A stretch of DNA of 64,000 nt, from the NCBI GenBank assembly GCA_003049465.1, contig PYSS01000123.1:51336-115335 (forward strand), given 5' to 3'. The notes beneath the pieces were generated by a model. It was not told the DNA's origin, did no database searches, and saw only the letters and a program-made list of their open reading frames with translations. The position numbers were made by a program, and so were the translations under genes. How positions within the stretch are numbered: the first letter of the stretch is position 1; each line of letters starts with the position of its first letter. The DNA comes from Magnaporthiopsis rhizophila. Taxonomy: Eukaryota; Ascomycota; Sordariomycetes; Magnaporthales; Magnaporthaceae. Positions 1 to 10,894 of this stretch are shown here, piece after piece.

Positions 1-912
1 AGAGCCCACAACCTGGCCTGGAACCGCCCCACGACTCACGACGTGGCGGCTGATATCGACGGCATGAACGCCGTGGTTGAGGATCCGGCGATAAAGTCGC
101 CCATGGATGCCGTCGCCGCTTGGTGGTCCAGCCTCGTTCTCCACCAGGTTCTGATCACGAGCCTGGATGGTGCCACAGCTGTGACAAGCAAAAATGGAGA
201 GGAAGAATCCAAGCAGGGACTATCGATCATCTCGATCAACGAGGACGATCTCGCGCTCGCTGCCAAGGTGGCTCCCGTTGGCTCCAACGCACAGGTCAGG
301 GCCTTTGTTGCGCGCGCGTTCATGGTCAAGGCGAACCGCGGAGCGAACATCGTGGCCGCCCTCGAGGCCATGGCGCCGTCGTCGAACCCGGACAAGTACC
401 CGGCCTACAGCCGTGTGGTGCCTCCTCTGATCGACTCCCCCGCGACGGCGACCAAGGCGATCGACGCCGATCCGGACGCCAAAATGGCGCTCCACTGCGC
501 CATGGTGGCGGCGCACCTCGGCTCGCGCAGGCCCAAGCCGGTGGCGCTGGAGCTGGTGGAGAAGATCCTGCGCGGCTCGACCGAGGGGCTGACGCTGCTC
601 GGGTTCGCGGCCACGTTTGGGCTCATCCTGAGGCTGGACGCGCACCCGGTCGCGTCCGAGTCGTGCGCGGGCTCCATCGAGCGGCTCGCGGGCGCGCTCA
701 GGATATGGATCGGGGGCCCTGAGAGCGACCGCTGCGCGCTGTCGCGCGAGACGCGCCAGGCCGTCGTGCAGCGGTGCCTCGCCATCACCAAGTCGGCCGT
801 CGGCATGGACATGGACCCGGGCTATGGCACCATGAGCGAGGCTGGAAGCGTAACCGAGGACCGTACGCCATCGACTGGGGGCTCCGCCTCTTCGGATGAG
901 GAGACGTGCTGA
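1..912 (+). CDS. Sterol regulatory element-binding protein (SREBP/SrbA-like), C-terminal part, truncated by window edge
   Basis: The frame is open from base 1 to TGA at 910-912, so the visible 303 residues are the C-terminal end of a larger protein whose start lies outside the window. An apparent GTG start at 43 is internal. The sequence has the character of the fungal SREBP C-terminal region (DUF2014): a helical segment around SPMDAVAAWWSSLVLHQVL, then a long Ala/Leu-rich helical domain and an acidic Ser/Thr-rich tail. In fungi such proteins are ER-membrane-anchored bHLH transcription factors whose released N-terminus controls sterol synthesis and hypoxia adaptation. The bHLH and membrane parts are not visible, so the family call rests on the C-terminal domain as remembered. 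A run of 28 T begins three bases after the stop. Confidence 0.55.
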   Translation, partial: RAHNLAWNRPTTHDVAADIDGMNAVVEDPAIKSPMDAVAAWWSSLVLHQVLITSLDGATAVTSKNGEEESKQGLSIISINEDDLALAAKVAPVGSNAQVRAFVARAFMVKANRGANIVAALEAMAPSSNPDKYPAYSRVVPPLIDSPATATKAIDADPDAKMALHCAMVAAHLGSRRPKPVALELVEKILRGSTEGLTLLGFAATFGLILRLDAHPVASESCAGSIERLAGALRIWIGGPESDRCALSRETRQAVVQRCLAITKSAVGMDMDPGYGTMSEAGSVTEDRTPSTGGSASSDEETC

Positions 913-914
913 CG

Positions 915-942
915 TTTTTTTTTTTTTTTTTTTTTTTTTTTT
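915..942. repeat. T28 homopolymer directly after a stop codon
   Basis: An uninterrupted run of 28 T starts three bases after the TGA of the SREBP-like gene and would be the first part of its 3' UTR. Length should be read cautiously because homopolymers are error-prone. Confidence 0.9.
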
Positions 943-1831
943 CCCACCAGGTAGCTGTTTCTTTCTTTCTTTTTACCTTTAGCGTGATGGTTTACTCTGG
1001 TTTCGCGTTTGCTGTCTCGATAATTCAAAACTTGCGTCTCTCGCATGGCGTTTTTTCTCCTCTCTCTCATTCTATCTCTCTCTTCTGGTATATAATTGGG
1101 CTGCGGGATATCCCCTTGCAATCATCCAAGCCATGTTGGGCTGATATGTATTATCCGTTTTGTTAAACCTGTGCGTAAAAGATCCCTGGCAACATCTTCC
1201 CTTCTACTTTATCTCCCCAGAATTTCCGCTGGTCCGTCTCTTGGGGAAAAGGGGTGTGCATTGCCACAAAACTCTTGCTTGTTTCTTTACCGAGCAAGCA
1301 TTGCTGAAGGCGTTTAAGGCTGAGACCTAGACGGCATAAATGATAAGACGGGCGTAATATTGAGCAAGGGACAACCCCCATTTGTGATTGTTGTATTCAT
1401 GTATTGTAGCGGTGTAGTTTACTTCTTCTCACCCACTTCGTGTGTTTGACTTGTTTACATTTATCTGTGATGGTCTTCAAGTCCGTGAGCCCGTATAAGC
1501 ATAGTTTGGCCCATGAACGAAGCGCAAACGACAGGAAAGCGCGGTGGCAAGGAGGAAGGGAAGGGGCCGAGAATTTGTTCTACCGACAATGTGAGGAATG
1601 GAAATTCATAGGCATTGCATTCATTCATTCGTTTAAATAATAAGAGACATCTATCCATCAAACACGTTCTACGCCCGTGATCTGTTTACATGCCTGGAAA
1701 ACTTGCGCCCCAAGCCCTTCCCAATGTGTTTTGCCTTTAAGATGTAAGGAAAAAGAAAAGTTAAATCATGTGTTGTTTTCATTCTTTTTTTTTTTTTTTT
1801 TCTTCAACTCGTCACACATTCTAAAACCACC
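943..1831. other. Intergenic, convergent 3' regions
   Basis: This stretch separates the plus-strand SREBP-like gene and the minus-strand nitrite reductase, so it holds both 3' UTRs. It is pyrimidine-rich near 1050-1090 and has a T run near 1785-1801. Short ORFs here show no coding character. Confidence 0.6.
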
Positions 1832-4800
1832 TCACCAGTCCGGCGCAGAGCCGCACCCACCCCCACCCCCAGCCATGAGCTCGACGGGTTTGCGCATGGG
1901 CAGGGACGCCATGGGCCGAACGCCGGGCTTCTTTGCGCGCAGGCCCTTGAAGGCGATCTTCTTGTCCAGGTCGGCAAAGTGGTGCTTGCCCCCGTCCACG
2001 GCCTCGTCCTTCTTGACGCGCCAGCGCGACGTGCCCAGGGCCGCGTCGAGCTCCTCGACGGGCGGCAGGCGCGCGTACACCAGGCCGTCTGGCCGCTCCT
2101 CGACCTCGAAGGTGGCGATGGACAGCTCGGCATCGTTGCGGCAGTCGCCGCTCGCCAGGTCGAAGTTGCGCTTGTGGTGCGGGCACGAGACCCAGGGCGC
2201 GTTGTTGTTCTTGTCGCAACTGCCGCCGGCGCCGGGAAGGCTGGCGGCGGTGCTTGTTGGGGAGGTGGGGATGGAGGTGGCTGTGCTGCCATTGACCGTC
2301 GAGGCGGCGCTGCCGTTGACGGATGATGCGCTGCTGGTGTTGGTGCTGTTGTCGTCGTGGGTGTTGTTGTTGCTGCTCACGCCGTTGGTGCCGCCGTTGG
2401 TGACGCCCAGAGAGCCGTTGCCGCTGGGCTGGTCGGCGGCGCATGTGGACGTTGGTGCCGTCGTGTTGTCCTCGCCGATCAGCCCGTCGGAGAGGATAAA
2501 GGCGCGCTTGTGCGGGCACATCTGCTGCGTCATAAAGTACCGCCCCTTGATGCGCCACAGGGCCAGCTGGGTGTCGCCGCGCTTGACGGCGGCGCTGAGG
2601 CCGTTGGGCAGGGCGTCGGCGCCGGCAAAATGCGACGCCTCGATGACGGGCTGCCACGACGTCTCGGACCAGCGCGACCGGAGGCCCTTGAAGTCGTCGC
2701 GCGCCGGCTCCTTGGCCCAGTGCACGGGGCGGGGCTGGTCGCGCTCGAGCTCGACCTCGGTGCCGTCGACGGCGTCTTGGGTGTTTGCGAACTGCCGGAA
2801 CTTGGCCGCCACGGCCGGGTCGTTGATGGCCTCGGCCCACTCGTCGAAGAAGCTGTCGACCAGCTCCTGCATCTGCGCCTCGAGCGACGCGTTGATGCCC
2901 AGCTTGTCCTGGAGGACGACCTCGCGCAGGTAGTTGATGCCGCCAGGCAGGGACTCGACCCAGCGCGCCGTGCGCTGCAGCTTGTCGGCGGTGCGGATGT
3001 AGAACATGAGGTAGCGGTCCAGGATGGGCACCACCTCGGTAGGGGGTACATCCTTGGCCAGCAGCTCGGCGTGCCGCGGCTTGGCGCCGCCGTTGCCGGC
3101 TACGTAGATGTTGAAGCCCTTGTCGGTGGCGATGAGGCCAAAGTCCTTGCTCTGGGCCTCGGCGCACTCGCGCACGCAGCCGCTAACGCCGCCCTTGATC
3201 TTGTGCGGCGCCCGGATGCTCTTGTAGCGCTCCTCGAGCCTCACCGCCATCCCCACGCTGTCTCCCACACCAAAGCGGCACCACGTCGTGCCGACGCAAG
3301 ACTTGACGGTGCGCAGCGACTTAGCGTACGCGTGCCCGCTCTCCATGCCTGCGTCTACCAGGCGCCGCCAGATGTCGAGCAGGTCCTGCTTGCGCGCGCC
3401 AAAGAGGTCGATACGTTGCCCGCCCGTGATCTTGGTGTAGAGCCCGTAGTCACGCGCGACCTCGCCCATGGCGATGAGCTTGTCGGGTGTGATCTCGCCG
3501 GCCGACACGCGGGGCACGACACTGAAGGTGCCGTTGCGCTGGATGTTGCCCAGGAAGCGGTCGTTGGTGTCCTGCAGGCCGTGCGTCGTGGTCGACATGA
3601 CGTGCTTGTTCCACAGCGACGCGAAGATGGAGCCCAGGCACGGCTTGCACACCTCGCAGCCGACGCTGTCGGCGTCGACGCCGGCCTCGCGCATCACGTC
3701 GGCAAAGGTGCGCAGCCGCTTGGCCATGACGATGTGGTACAGCTCGGCGCGCGAGTAGGCAAAGTGCGGGCACAGGTTGTTCTTGACCTCGTTGCCCATG
3801 TCCTTCATGGTCTTGTTGAAGATGCTCGTCACCAGCGGCATGCAGCCGCCGCACCCGGTGCCGGCCTTGGTGCACGACTTGACATCGCCCACGCTCTTGC
3901 AGCTGCCGTCCTTGACCTTTGCCACCACGTCGCCCTTGGTTACGTTGTGGCACGAGCAGATCTGCGTGTCGTCGTCCAGGTCGTCTCCCTCGTCGCCCTC
4001 GCCGCCCCTGGCTGCGCCCAGCATCAGCTCGCTCGGCGGCGCTTCGAGCTCCTTTTGCCCCTTGACGAGCGGCACGAGCTTGACGTAGTCGCGGGTGTCG
4101 CCGATCATCATGCCGCCTAGCAGGTACTTGCCGTCCATGGTGAATATGTACTTCTTGTAGACGTTGGTGAAGGGGTCTCTGTAAGTGAGCGCCTTGACGG
4201 GCGCCGGCGGGAGCCCATTGGTCAGCCGCTTGACCGCGGCCGCGCTGCCCTTCTTGGCCAGCCTCTCGTCGCTCTCGGCCGCCTTGCGCGCGGCCGCCAA
4301 CCTGGCCTTTGGCGGTAGGCTCTGGGGCCCGTCGCGGTCTGCGAAGAAGTCGCCAAAGCTTGCCACTTCGACGCCGAGCAGCTTTAGCTTTGTGCTGAGG
4401 TCTGGCCTTTTGTAGACACGCGGTTGGTGCAGCTTCGCCTGCGTTAGGTTGAACGAGAGCACGTCGGCCATCTCGACGCCCGGCGCAATGAGCCCAAAAG
4501 TCTGATTCTGCCAGCTGGCGCACTCGCCGATGGCGTAGATGTCGGGCGCGCTGGTGGCCAGGTCGTCGCCGACCACGATGCCGCCGCCCCGGTCCGCGCA
4601 CCGGATGCCGGCCGCGCGGGCCAGCGAGTCCCGGGGCCGCACGCCGATGGCGAAGCAGATAGTGGAGCACTCCATGCGCTCGCCGTCCTCGAACTGCACG
4701 CCCGTGACGTTGTTGTCGGCGTCCACGTCGATGCGGCCCACGCGTTTGCTCAGGAGCACGTCGACGCCCAGGTCGCGCACCTGCTCAACCACCATGGCGC

Positions 4801-5498
4801 CGGCGTCGGCGTCCAGCTGGCGGCTCAGCACCCAGCTGTTGCGCTCGACGACGGTCACCTTGTCGTAGCACGCGAGGTCCAGCATCGCCTTGGCCGCCTC
4901 CAGCCCGAGCAGGCCGCCGCCGACGACTGCCCCTGTGGTGCCCTTGCGTGTCGCCGAAAAAGCAATCAGCCTCTCCAGGTCGCCGATGGTCCGGTAGACA
5001 AAGACGCCGTTGGCATCGTGGCCTGGCGTGTGCTTTGGCAGCACGGCATCGGATCCCGTGGCGAGCACCAGGATGTCGTATGAGACCTCTTCGCCATCCG
5101 AGCACACCACTCGTTTCCTGTCCGGCTGGATCTCGGTGACTGTTGTGTTGAGGTGGTAGCCCAAGGCGTTGTCCTCGACGGCATCATACTGCAAGGGCAA
5201 GGCAGCAGTCAGCGAGCTGTCTGGCTGGCAACCAGTAGATGCAGTGGGTTCAGGGGGCGAGGGAGAAATAACTCACCCATTCTTTTGGGTTCAGGTACAG
5301 ACTGTCGACCTGCCGATGCTCAAAGAAGCTGGTGAGGCCGACGCGGTTGTATGCCAGATATGGCTCCTCGCCGATGACCACAATGTCGTACTCTCGAGAG
5401 CGGGCGTCCAGTTTGAGCAGCTTCTCGATGAAGCTGATTCCCACCATGCCCAGGCCGACCACCACGACCTTTGTCCGGTTACCGTTGCCGACAGCCAT
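1832..5498 (-). CDS. nit-6: Nitrite reductase [NAD(P)H], assimilatory
   Basis: The enzyme reduces nitrite to ammonium in nitrate assimilation, in the cytosol. Two exons give 1192 residues: 5277-5498 and 1832-5188, with intron 5189-5276 (GTGAGT...TTGCAG). In order: an FAD-binding fold with GLGMVG near residue 16; an NAD(P)H-binding GGGLLG; a BFD-like [2Fe-2S] domain with CSC at about 485 and CGGC at about 520; ferredoxin-like halves; and the siroheme/[4Fe-4S] cysteines at about 705, 711, 745 and 749 (CVGTTWC and CVREC). A C-terminal Rieske-type domain has CPH (about 965) and CPHH (about 1076). This is the usual order for fungal NiR. The odd feature is a Ser/Asn/Thr-rich insert of roughly 90 residues between the two Rieske ligand pairs. 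GATA and NirA-type motifs upstream fit nitrogen and nitrate control. Confidence 0.95.
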
Positions 5499-5591
5499 GG
5501 CGCCGGGGCAGCGTTCAGCTGCTAGCTACGTGGTTTTTTTTCCCAGAGAGCTTGTGGTAATACAGCTTTTCCAAAACAAGCAAAACAAGCA

Positions 5592-5821
5592 AGATAAGAT
5601 GCGGAAACGTTTGCAAACGGATGGCGGTCGCCGTCTACTAGACAGACGTATGAAATCGTGCTGTCAAAAATTGGGGGTATCACAAGAGCTCAGATAGGGA
5701 GAAAGAAAAGAGAACCCAGCTTGGATTCTTAGGGGCGGTTGAGGCACATGGGGCCGTCTAATAAGAGGGCTACCCAGATAGAGCGGATAAGAAACGCAAC
5801 GGGAAAGGGGTGGGTTGATAG
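5592..5821. promoter_or_regulatory. Cluster of GATA (AreA/NIT2-type) motifs in the nitrite reductase promoter
   Basis: Four HGATAR matches lie within about 330 bp upstream of the nitrite reductase ATG: 5592-5597, 5692-5697, 5776-5781 and 5816-5821. Three more lie further out (6269-6274, 6362-6367, 6405-6410). AreA/NIT2 factors bind clustered GATA sites to derepress nitrogen genes; binding here is inferred from motif and position only. Confidence 0.45.
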
Positions 5822-6124
5822 TCATGCTTCCGCATACGGAGGCGTAACGCATGTTTAGCGTACGTCAGAGCCTATGGGTTAGAAATTGGCCGCACGCACG
5901 GTTTCCTGATATCGCCGGGAGGACAAAGAAAAAGAAGGGGTAGATCTACGCATCTCCGGCAGAAACGTTCCGCAGGTGTCCAGCAGCGGGGGCGAAGTGA
6001 GCGGCCTTTAGCATCCGGAAATACCCTGGACGGACCCGTTCTCACCCAGAGCGGAGCGAGTGGAACAGAAACATGCGACCAGTTGAACGTGGCCAAGTGC
6101 CAGACGACTTAGATTGCCACACTT

Positions 6125-6132
6125 CTCCGCGG
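6125..6132. promoter_or_regulatory. NirA/NIT4-type motif CTCCGCGG
   Basis: CTCCGCGG exactly matches the published NirA consensus CTCCGHGG and contains the CCGCGG palindrome of NIT4 sites. It is about 630 bp upstream of the nitrite reductase start codon and among GATA motifs, as expected for nitrate induction. An 8-base motif can occur by chance in GC-rich DNA. Confidence 0.45.
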
Positions 6133-7141
6133 CGGAAGGTCAGGCAAAAAAGTCTGGATTTCCGAGCAAGCATGTGGCACGGCAGCAAAGTTTGGAAGCC
6201 TGGCCTGAACGGGACGGACATGTCTGCCTGCCCCGTGAGCGCCATGCAGGCAGGCGCAGCCCATGGGCCGATAAGGACAGAGGGAGGAACGGCGGCGTCC
6301 GAGCGATTGTAATGTAATGGATATAAGACGGTCCCTGGCGAGGAAACGCCGATCAATGGCCAGATAACAGAACGAGCGGCTCCTGATATCCGCTCGACGT
6401 GGGTTGATAAGCCCCCAGCTGTGGGCCAATCAGGGCCGGGCAGCCGCCTTCCCGGGTCCCACATGGCCCGCTGACGTTTTAGGGCCGCGGAGAAGCGGTC
6501 TGCTGGATCTTCCCAGGGCCGCCTCGGCAAGACCTAGCCAGCCCCCTTGCGTCCGATTGTTTGGCGGGTGATTTTCGAAACCGATCCCGAGTTGTGTATA
6601 TCAGGCGCAAAATATAAAATTCGACTCGCAACCCCGTCTAGAAAAGCATATCTTGGTAGGTTGTACCTTATTCGGATGTTCGGGAGCTGACTCCTGCACG
6701 CCATCCACGTGTGCCAGATGTATAGAAAAGAAAGCCAATCCCGCGGAACTGCCCCTGTCCGGAGACTTCTCGGCATGGACACACAGCGACACCGCTGCTG
6801 CACCGGGTGCTCCCGAGTAAAACACGACGGCGCCCCCACGATTTGATCATCTCCGGCAAATCCTGTTGGACGGGGTGCGGGTGGGATGGCACGTCCGCAA
6901 ATAGAAGCCTGCACTGCTGGGGAGGAAACAAGCCCAAGGAAACACAACGGGAAAGGATATGAAATATATTAAAGAAAGAAAAAAAAAAAAAAAAGAAAGG
7001 AACCTGAGAGATGGCAAGTCAAGGTAACGGGATTCCGGGTAGCGTCATCGGAAGTGCATGCAGATCTATCTGACCGCCAACGACAGGCGACGATAGGTGC
7101 AGCACAAAGATGCAATGCAACGTGGCAAGGGGCAAAAAGCA

Positions 7142-7246
7142 CGACAACGACGCGATTCGAACGCGCGCGCCCGAAGGCATTGGCTTTGTTACTCGGCTGG
7201 GTTACCCAATAGCAGGCCAACGGATTAACCACTCTCCCACGTTGTC
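7142..7246 (-). tRNA. tRNA-Ser(GCU) with intron
   Basis: Read on the minus strand, the acceptor stem GACAACG pairs with CGTTGTC, followed by discriminator G. The anticodon stem TTGGC/GCCAA closes the loop CTGCTAA with anticodon GCT (7211-7213). An intron of about 24 nt (7186-7209) sits one base 3' of the anticodon, the usual eukaryotic position. The long variable arm GCC-TTCG-GGC is a class II (Ser) hallmark, and the T loop TTCGAAT is normal. The mature length would be about 81 nt. Confidence 0.92.
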
Positions 7247-7696
7247 TGTGGGTGGCGGTGAGGAGGCGTTGTGGGGGTTATAGACTCAGCGTCACGCGTT
7301 TGCCAAGCACAATGATCTCTGCGCTGCTTAGGCATCCTTGACCTCTTTTTATCCTGGTTTCATTATTGGCTTCCAAAGGTCCTCTTGTTTCGTTTAGTCG
7401 AATGCGGGTTTTTATTTTCTTTCTTTTTATTTCAAAAGCTGGCCATCCATAGGGGGGTCCACTGTCCAGCGGCATTTGTAACACCGAGTTTCAAAACCAA
7501 CCCCACATCGGAGAAGCACAACTTTTAACAGCATCGTCATCTTGATGAACATGGGATTATCCAACTGCATTATGTATGTAGAGAAAAAGACAAACTATGC
7601 TCGGATCCACCCAAATTGGTATACCTTGGAAACCACAGTAAAGGCCGCCCACCCGCCCAAGAAATAAAAATAAAATAGAATAGAAATGTGAGCGAT
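7247..7696. other. Intergenic, 3' region of KHA1
   Basis: The 450 bp between tRNA-Ser and the KHA1 stop codon are AT-richer than the surroundings. They probably hold the KHA1 3' UTR and the tRNA upstream region. No gene is seen. Confidence 0.6.
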
Positions 7697-10600
7697 TTAC
7701 CGTGTCCCACTCCCCCCAGCCTCATCGCTGCTGTCAACACCCGCGCTGCCGCCAGCGTGGTGGTTGCCACCGCCATTGTTGCGCCGGACAGCCGCCTTCA
7801 TGACAAGCAGGCTGGCCTTGAGGCCGTTGGCGACCAGCTGCTCGGCCACCAGCCCAAGCGTGCCCCTCAGGTCCTCCTGGTGGTTCTGCTGGTCGGCCGC
7901 GGGCGCGCTCTTCTTCTCGCCGGGTAGGCCGACGTGCCTGCGGCCGACGACGACGATGTCGCCCGAGCCCTTGCGGCGGCCGCCCTTGCTCGAGGCAGCG
8001 GGAGTGGTAGCCGCCGCGGCCGCGCGCTCGATCGCCTCCTGCACCGCCCCTTCGGCTGAGCTGTCGACATCGTCGAGCCTGACGCGGCCCGCGAACCCGC
8101 CGCCGTCGGCGGTGGCCAGCAGGGCGCGCAGCGCCGCGATGGCCGCCTCATCCGCCGCGCGGCCCGCGGCCCTCGTCTCGACCACGCGCTGCTCCTCGCG
8201 CACGGCGGCGCCCGCCTTGCCGGCCGCGTCGGACGGCGGGGTCGTGGCCTTGGCGATACTGTCCAGGTTGCTCGCCGTCCTTGCCGCCGCAGCCGCATCC
8301 TCCTCGTCGTCGTCGATGGGGCTGATGGGGTAGTTGTCGTCGGCCGCCGCCTGCGGGCGCCACTTGATGTTGGCGATGGTGACGGTCACGAGCCGGTTCT
8401 TGGCCAGCTGTAGCACGAACCGGAGCGCGGTCCGGTCGTCGGACCCGCCAAAGAAGGGCATGAAGACGTGGTGCGTGCGGTCCATGAGGAAGAGCGTCGC
8501 CGTCTCGCGCTGGCTCCTCATCGACAGCAGGCTGACGTTGCGCACCAGGCCGGGCCTCTGAGGTTTGGCCGCGCCCGGCCCGGGGCCGCCGAAGCCGTTG
8601 TCGATGAAGACGGCCGCGCTGCACGACGCGTTGCGCAGCGTGCCGTTCACAAAGTCGAGGTGGCTCCTGTCGTTGAACCGGTCCTGCTGCGACACCGAAT
8701 GCGGCGAGAACTGGTCTTCGGCAAGCGAGCCCGTGTGGCTCCACGGTATCACCACGAGGTCGGACGCGACATCGTGAGCCTTGCCGGCAAGCGTCTCGGC
8801 GTACGTGTGCGTGGGAACGACGGCAACCTTGCCCGATACCGCCACCTCGTGGAGCTGCGAGAACGTCCGGAACACGTTCACGACAGGGTCGCTCTCGGAG
8901 AGATCGTTGCCCTCAGTCACCTGCATGACCGACGAGGTACGGTCCGTCAGTTCCAGCATGCGAAGACCGTGCACCTCGAGGTGGCGGCGTCCCACGGAAG
9001 GCTTGGTCTGCGGGTGCAAGACGCCGTCTTCGGCGCCCGATGTCTTATCGTCGGACTGGGAGCTGGCCTGTGACGGCTCTGGGTCCGTGGTCCGTCCAAG
9101 CAGCGCAATGAGGGTGAAGACGCTGGGCAGGCTGTCAAGTCGGAGGTGCACCAGAACGCGGTGGACGCTGGTGGACTCGAGCTGATCCATCGATCCCTTA
9201 GCTTCAGGGTAGATGGGATTCCCGTCCCAGTCGATCTCTCCACGCCTCCAGCGCTCTAGCTTCTTCTGGTACCACGGCGGGTATAGCCACTTGGTGAGCG
9301 GCGTCGTCGACACCGTAGTGACGAGCGCCATGATGACAAACATGGTGAAGGTCCGCGACGACAGAATGCCGGCCTGGAGACCAATATTCTGTGGGGCGAG
9401 AACGAGATATCCCATGTTAGCGCCGTCCGAACAAAGAGAGAGCAATGGCGGCCAAGCTATCACCAGGAGCACCTTACCAGGACAATAAGCTCCACAAGAC
9501 CCTTGCAACTCATCAGGACACCGATAGAGGCACTCTCGCGCCAAAGGAGTCCGCAGAAGCGCGCCGCCAGCGTTCCGCCGATGATTTTGCCGGCGAAAGA
9601 GAGGACGGTGATGGCGACGACATAGGCCCAGACGATGCCGTCGTTGAGCAGACCGATATCGGTCTTGAGCCCGGAAAGGGCAAAGTAGAGGGGAAGGAAG
9701 AGGACGCCGACGAAATCTTCGATCTTCTGGGTCAACTTGATAGCGAAGCCGCCCTCGTGCGGACATATCAAGCCCACGAGGAAACCGCCGAAGATGGGGT
9801 GCACTCCGATGATGCCTGGAGAGATTTTCGCGATTAGTGAACCAAACAAACACGGCACCGATGTCCGCTCGAGAGACTTGGACCAAATCTCACCCGTAAA
9901 GAAGGAAGAGCACAGGACCAGCAGCAAAGTCAGGGTGACCATGCCCGGCGAAGGCCCGTCTTGCAGACTCCCGCTCCGCTTCAACATCCAGATGAAGGCA
10001 GGGCGCACGGCAAAGACGAGCAGCAGGATCCAGCCGACGCAGCAGAGCAGGGCCCAGAGGGCGGCCAGGCCGCTGGCGTTGTTGACGAGGGAGACGCAGA
10101 GGGCGAGGAGGATCCAGCCGACGACGTCGTTGCCGACGCCGGCGGCGAGGGTGGTGACGCCCACGGACGTGCCGAGCAGGTTGAGCTCGGTCAGGATGCG
10201 GCAGAGCACGGGAAAGGCGGTAATGGCGATGGCGGTGCCGACGAAGAGGGCAAAGACGCCAAAGTTGACGTTGGTGACCATGTCGCTCGAGAACTGGTTG
10301 TAGATGCCGACGGCGATGCCGCAGCCCAGGGCGAAGGGCAGCACCAGACCGGCGAAGGACACGCTCACGGCGACCTTCCAGTTCTGCATGAACAGGTTGA
10401 GATCTGCGTTGCAAGGGATTAGTTAAAGATACTGGGGAGCATAGACGCATGCATAGCAACCATCACAGACAGACGGCGACGACGACGCGCAAAAAAAACT
10501 CACCAACTTCCAGGGCAGTGATGAACATGAAGATGATCAGACCCAGGTTGGCCACGTTGGACAGCACGGGCATGGACTCTGCCGGGAAGATGGCCTTTTG

Positions 10601-10894
10601 AAAACCCGGGATGCGGGCCATGACGGAGGGGCCCAGCACGATGCCGCCAATGACCTCGGAGATGACCCTGGGCTGGCCAAAGTATTTCAGGGGGAAGTAG
10701 AGCAGGCGGCAGAATATGATGATTATCGACGCCTGCACGATGAACAGGATGATGGGGTCCTTGGGGTCGTAGTGGACCGGGTTGGCGCCCTCGAGCACGC
10801 CGGCCTGGGGCGCGGCCGAGGTCGTGGCACGCGTGGCCGACGACGTCGACGCGGTGACGGTCGACAAGACCGTCACCGTGGCGGCTGAAGCCAT
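7697..10894 (-). CDS. KHA1: K+/H+ antiporter, KHA1 type (CPA2 family)
   Basis: Exons 10504-10894, 9894-10403, 9478-9815 and 7697-9388 join in phase to 976 residues. The first three exons encode a Na+/H+-exchanger domain with about a dozen hydrophobic helices; GVGNDVVGWILLA carries the paired polar residues of the transport helix. Exon 4 starts with the last membrane helix, then gives a long cytosolic tail with a universal-stress-like fold (DLVVIPW, VTIANIKW, IVVVGRR) and an Ala/Gly-rich, low-complexity stretch before the end. Yeast Kha1 is a Golgi K+/H+ antiporter needed for pH and cation homeostasis. Intron 2 (9816-9893, 78 nt) has no stop and keeps the frame, but GTGAGA...CTCCAG and family continuity (FTGIIGVHPIFG) support its removal. 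Confidence 0.92.

Larger units (their letters stand above)
5499..7141. other. Intergenic promoter region of nitrite reductase
   Basis: About 1.6 kb between the nitrite reductase start and tRNA-Ser. Besides the GATA and NirA-type motifs I see only short unsupported ORFs. An A-rich run (about 6974-6994) sits near the tRNA 3' side. There is no divergent nitrate reductase gene here. Confidence 0.6.

Noticed and set aside
2357..4120. 587-codon plus-strand ORF
   Set aside because: It is an antisense shadow of nitrite reductase; the Val/Ala/Arg/Gly-rich composition reflects the complementary GC3-biased codons.
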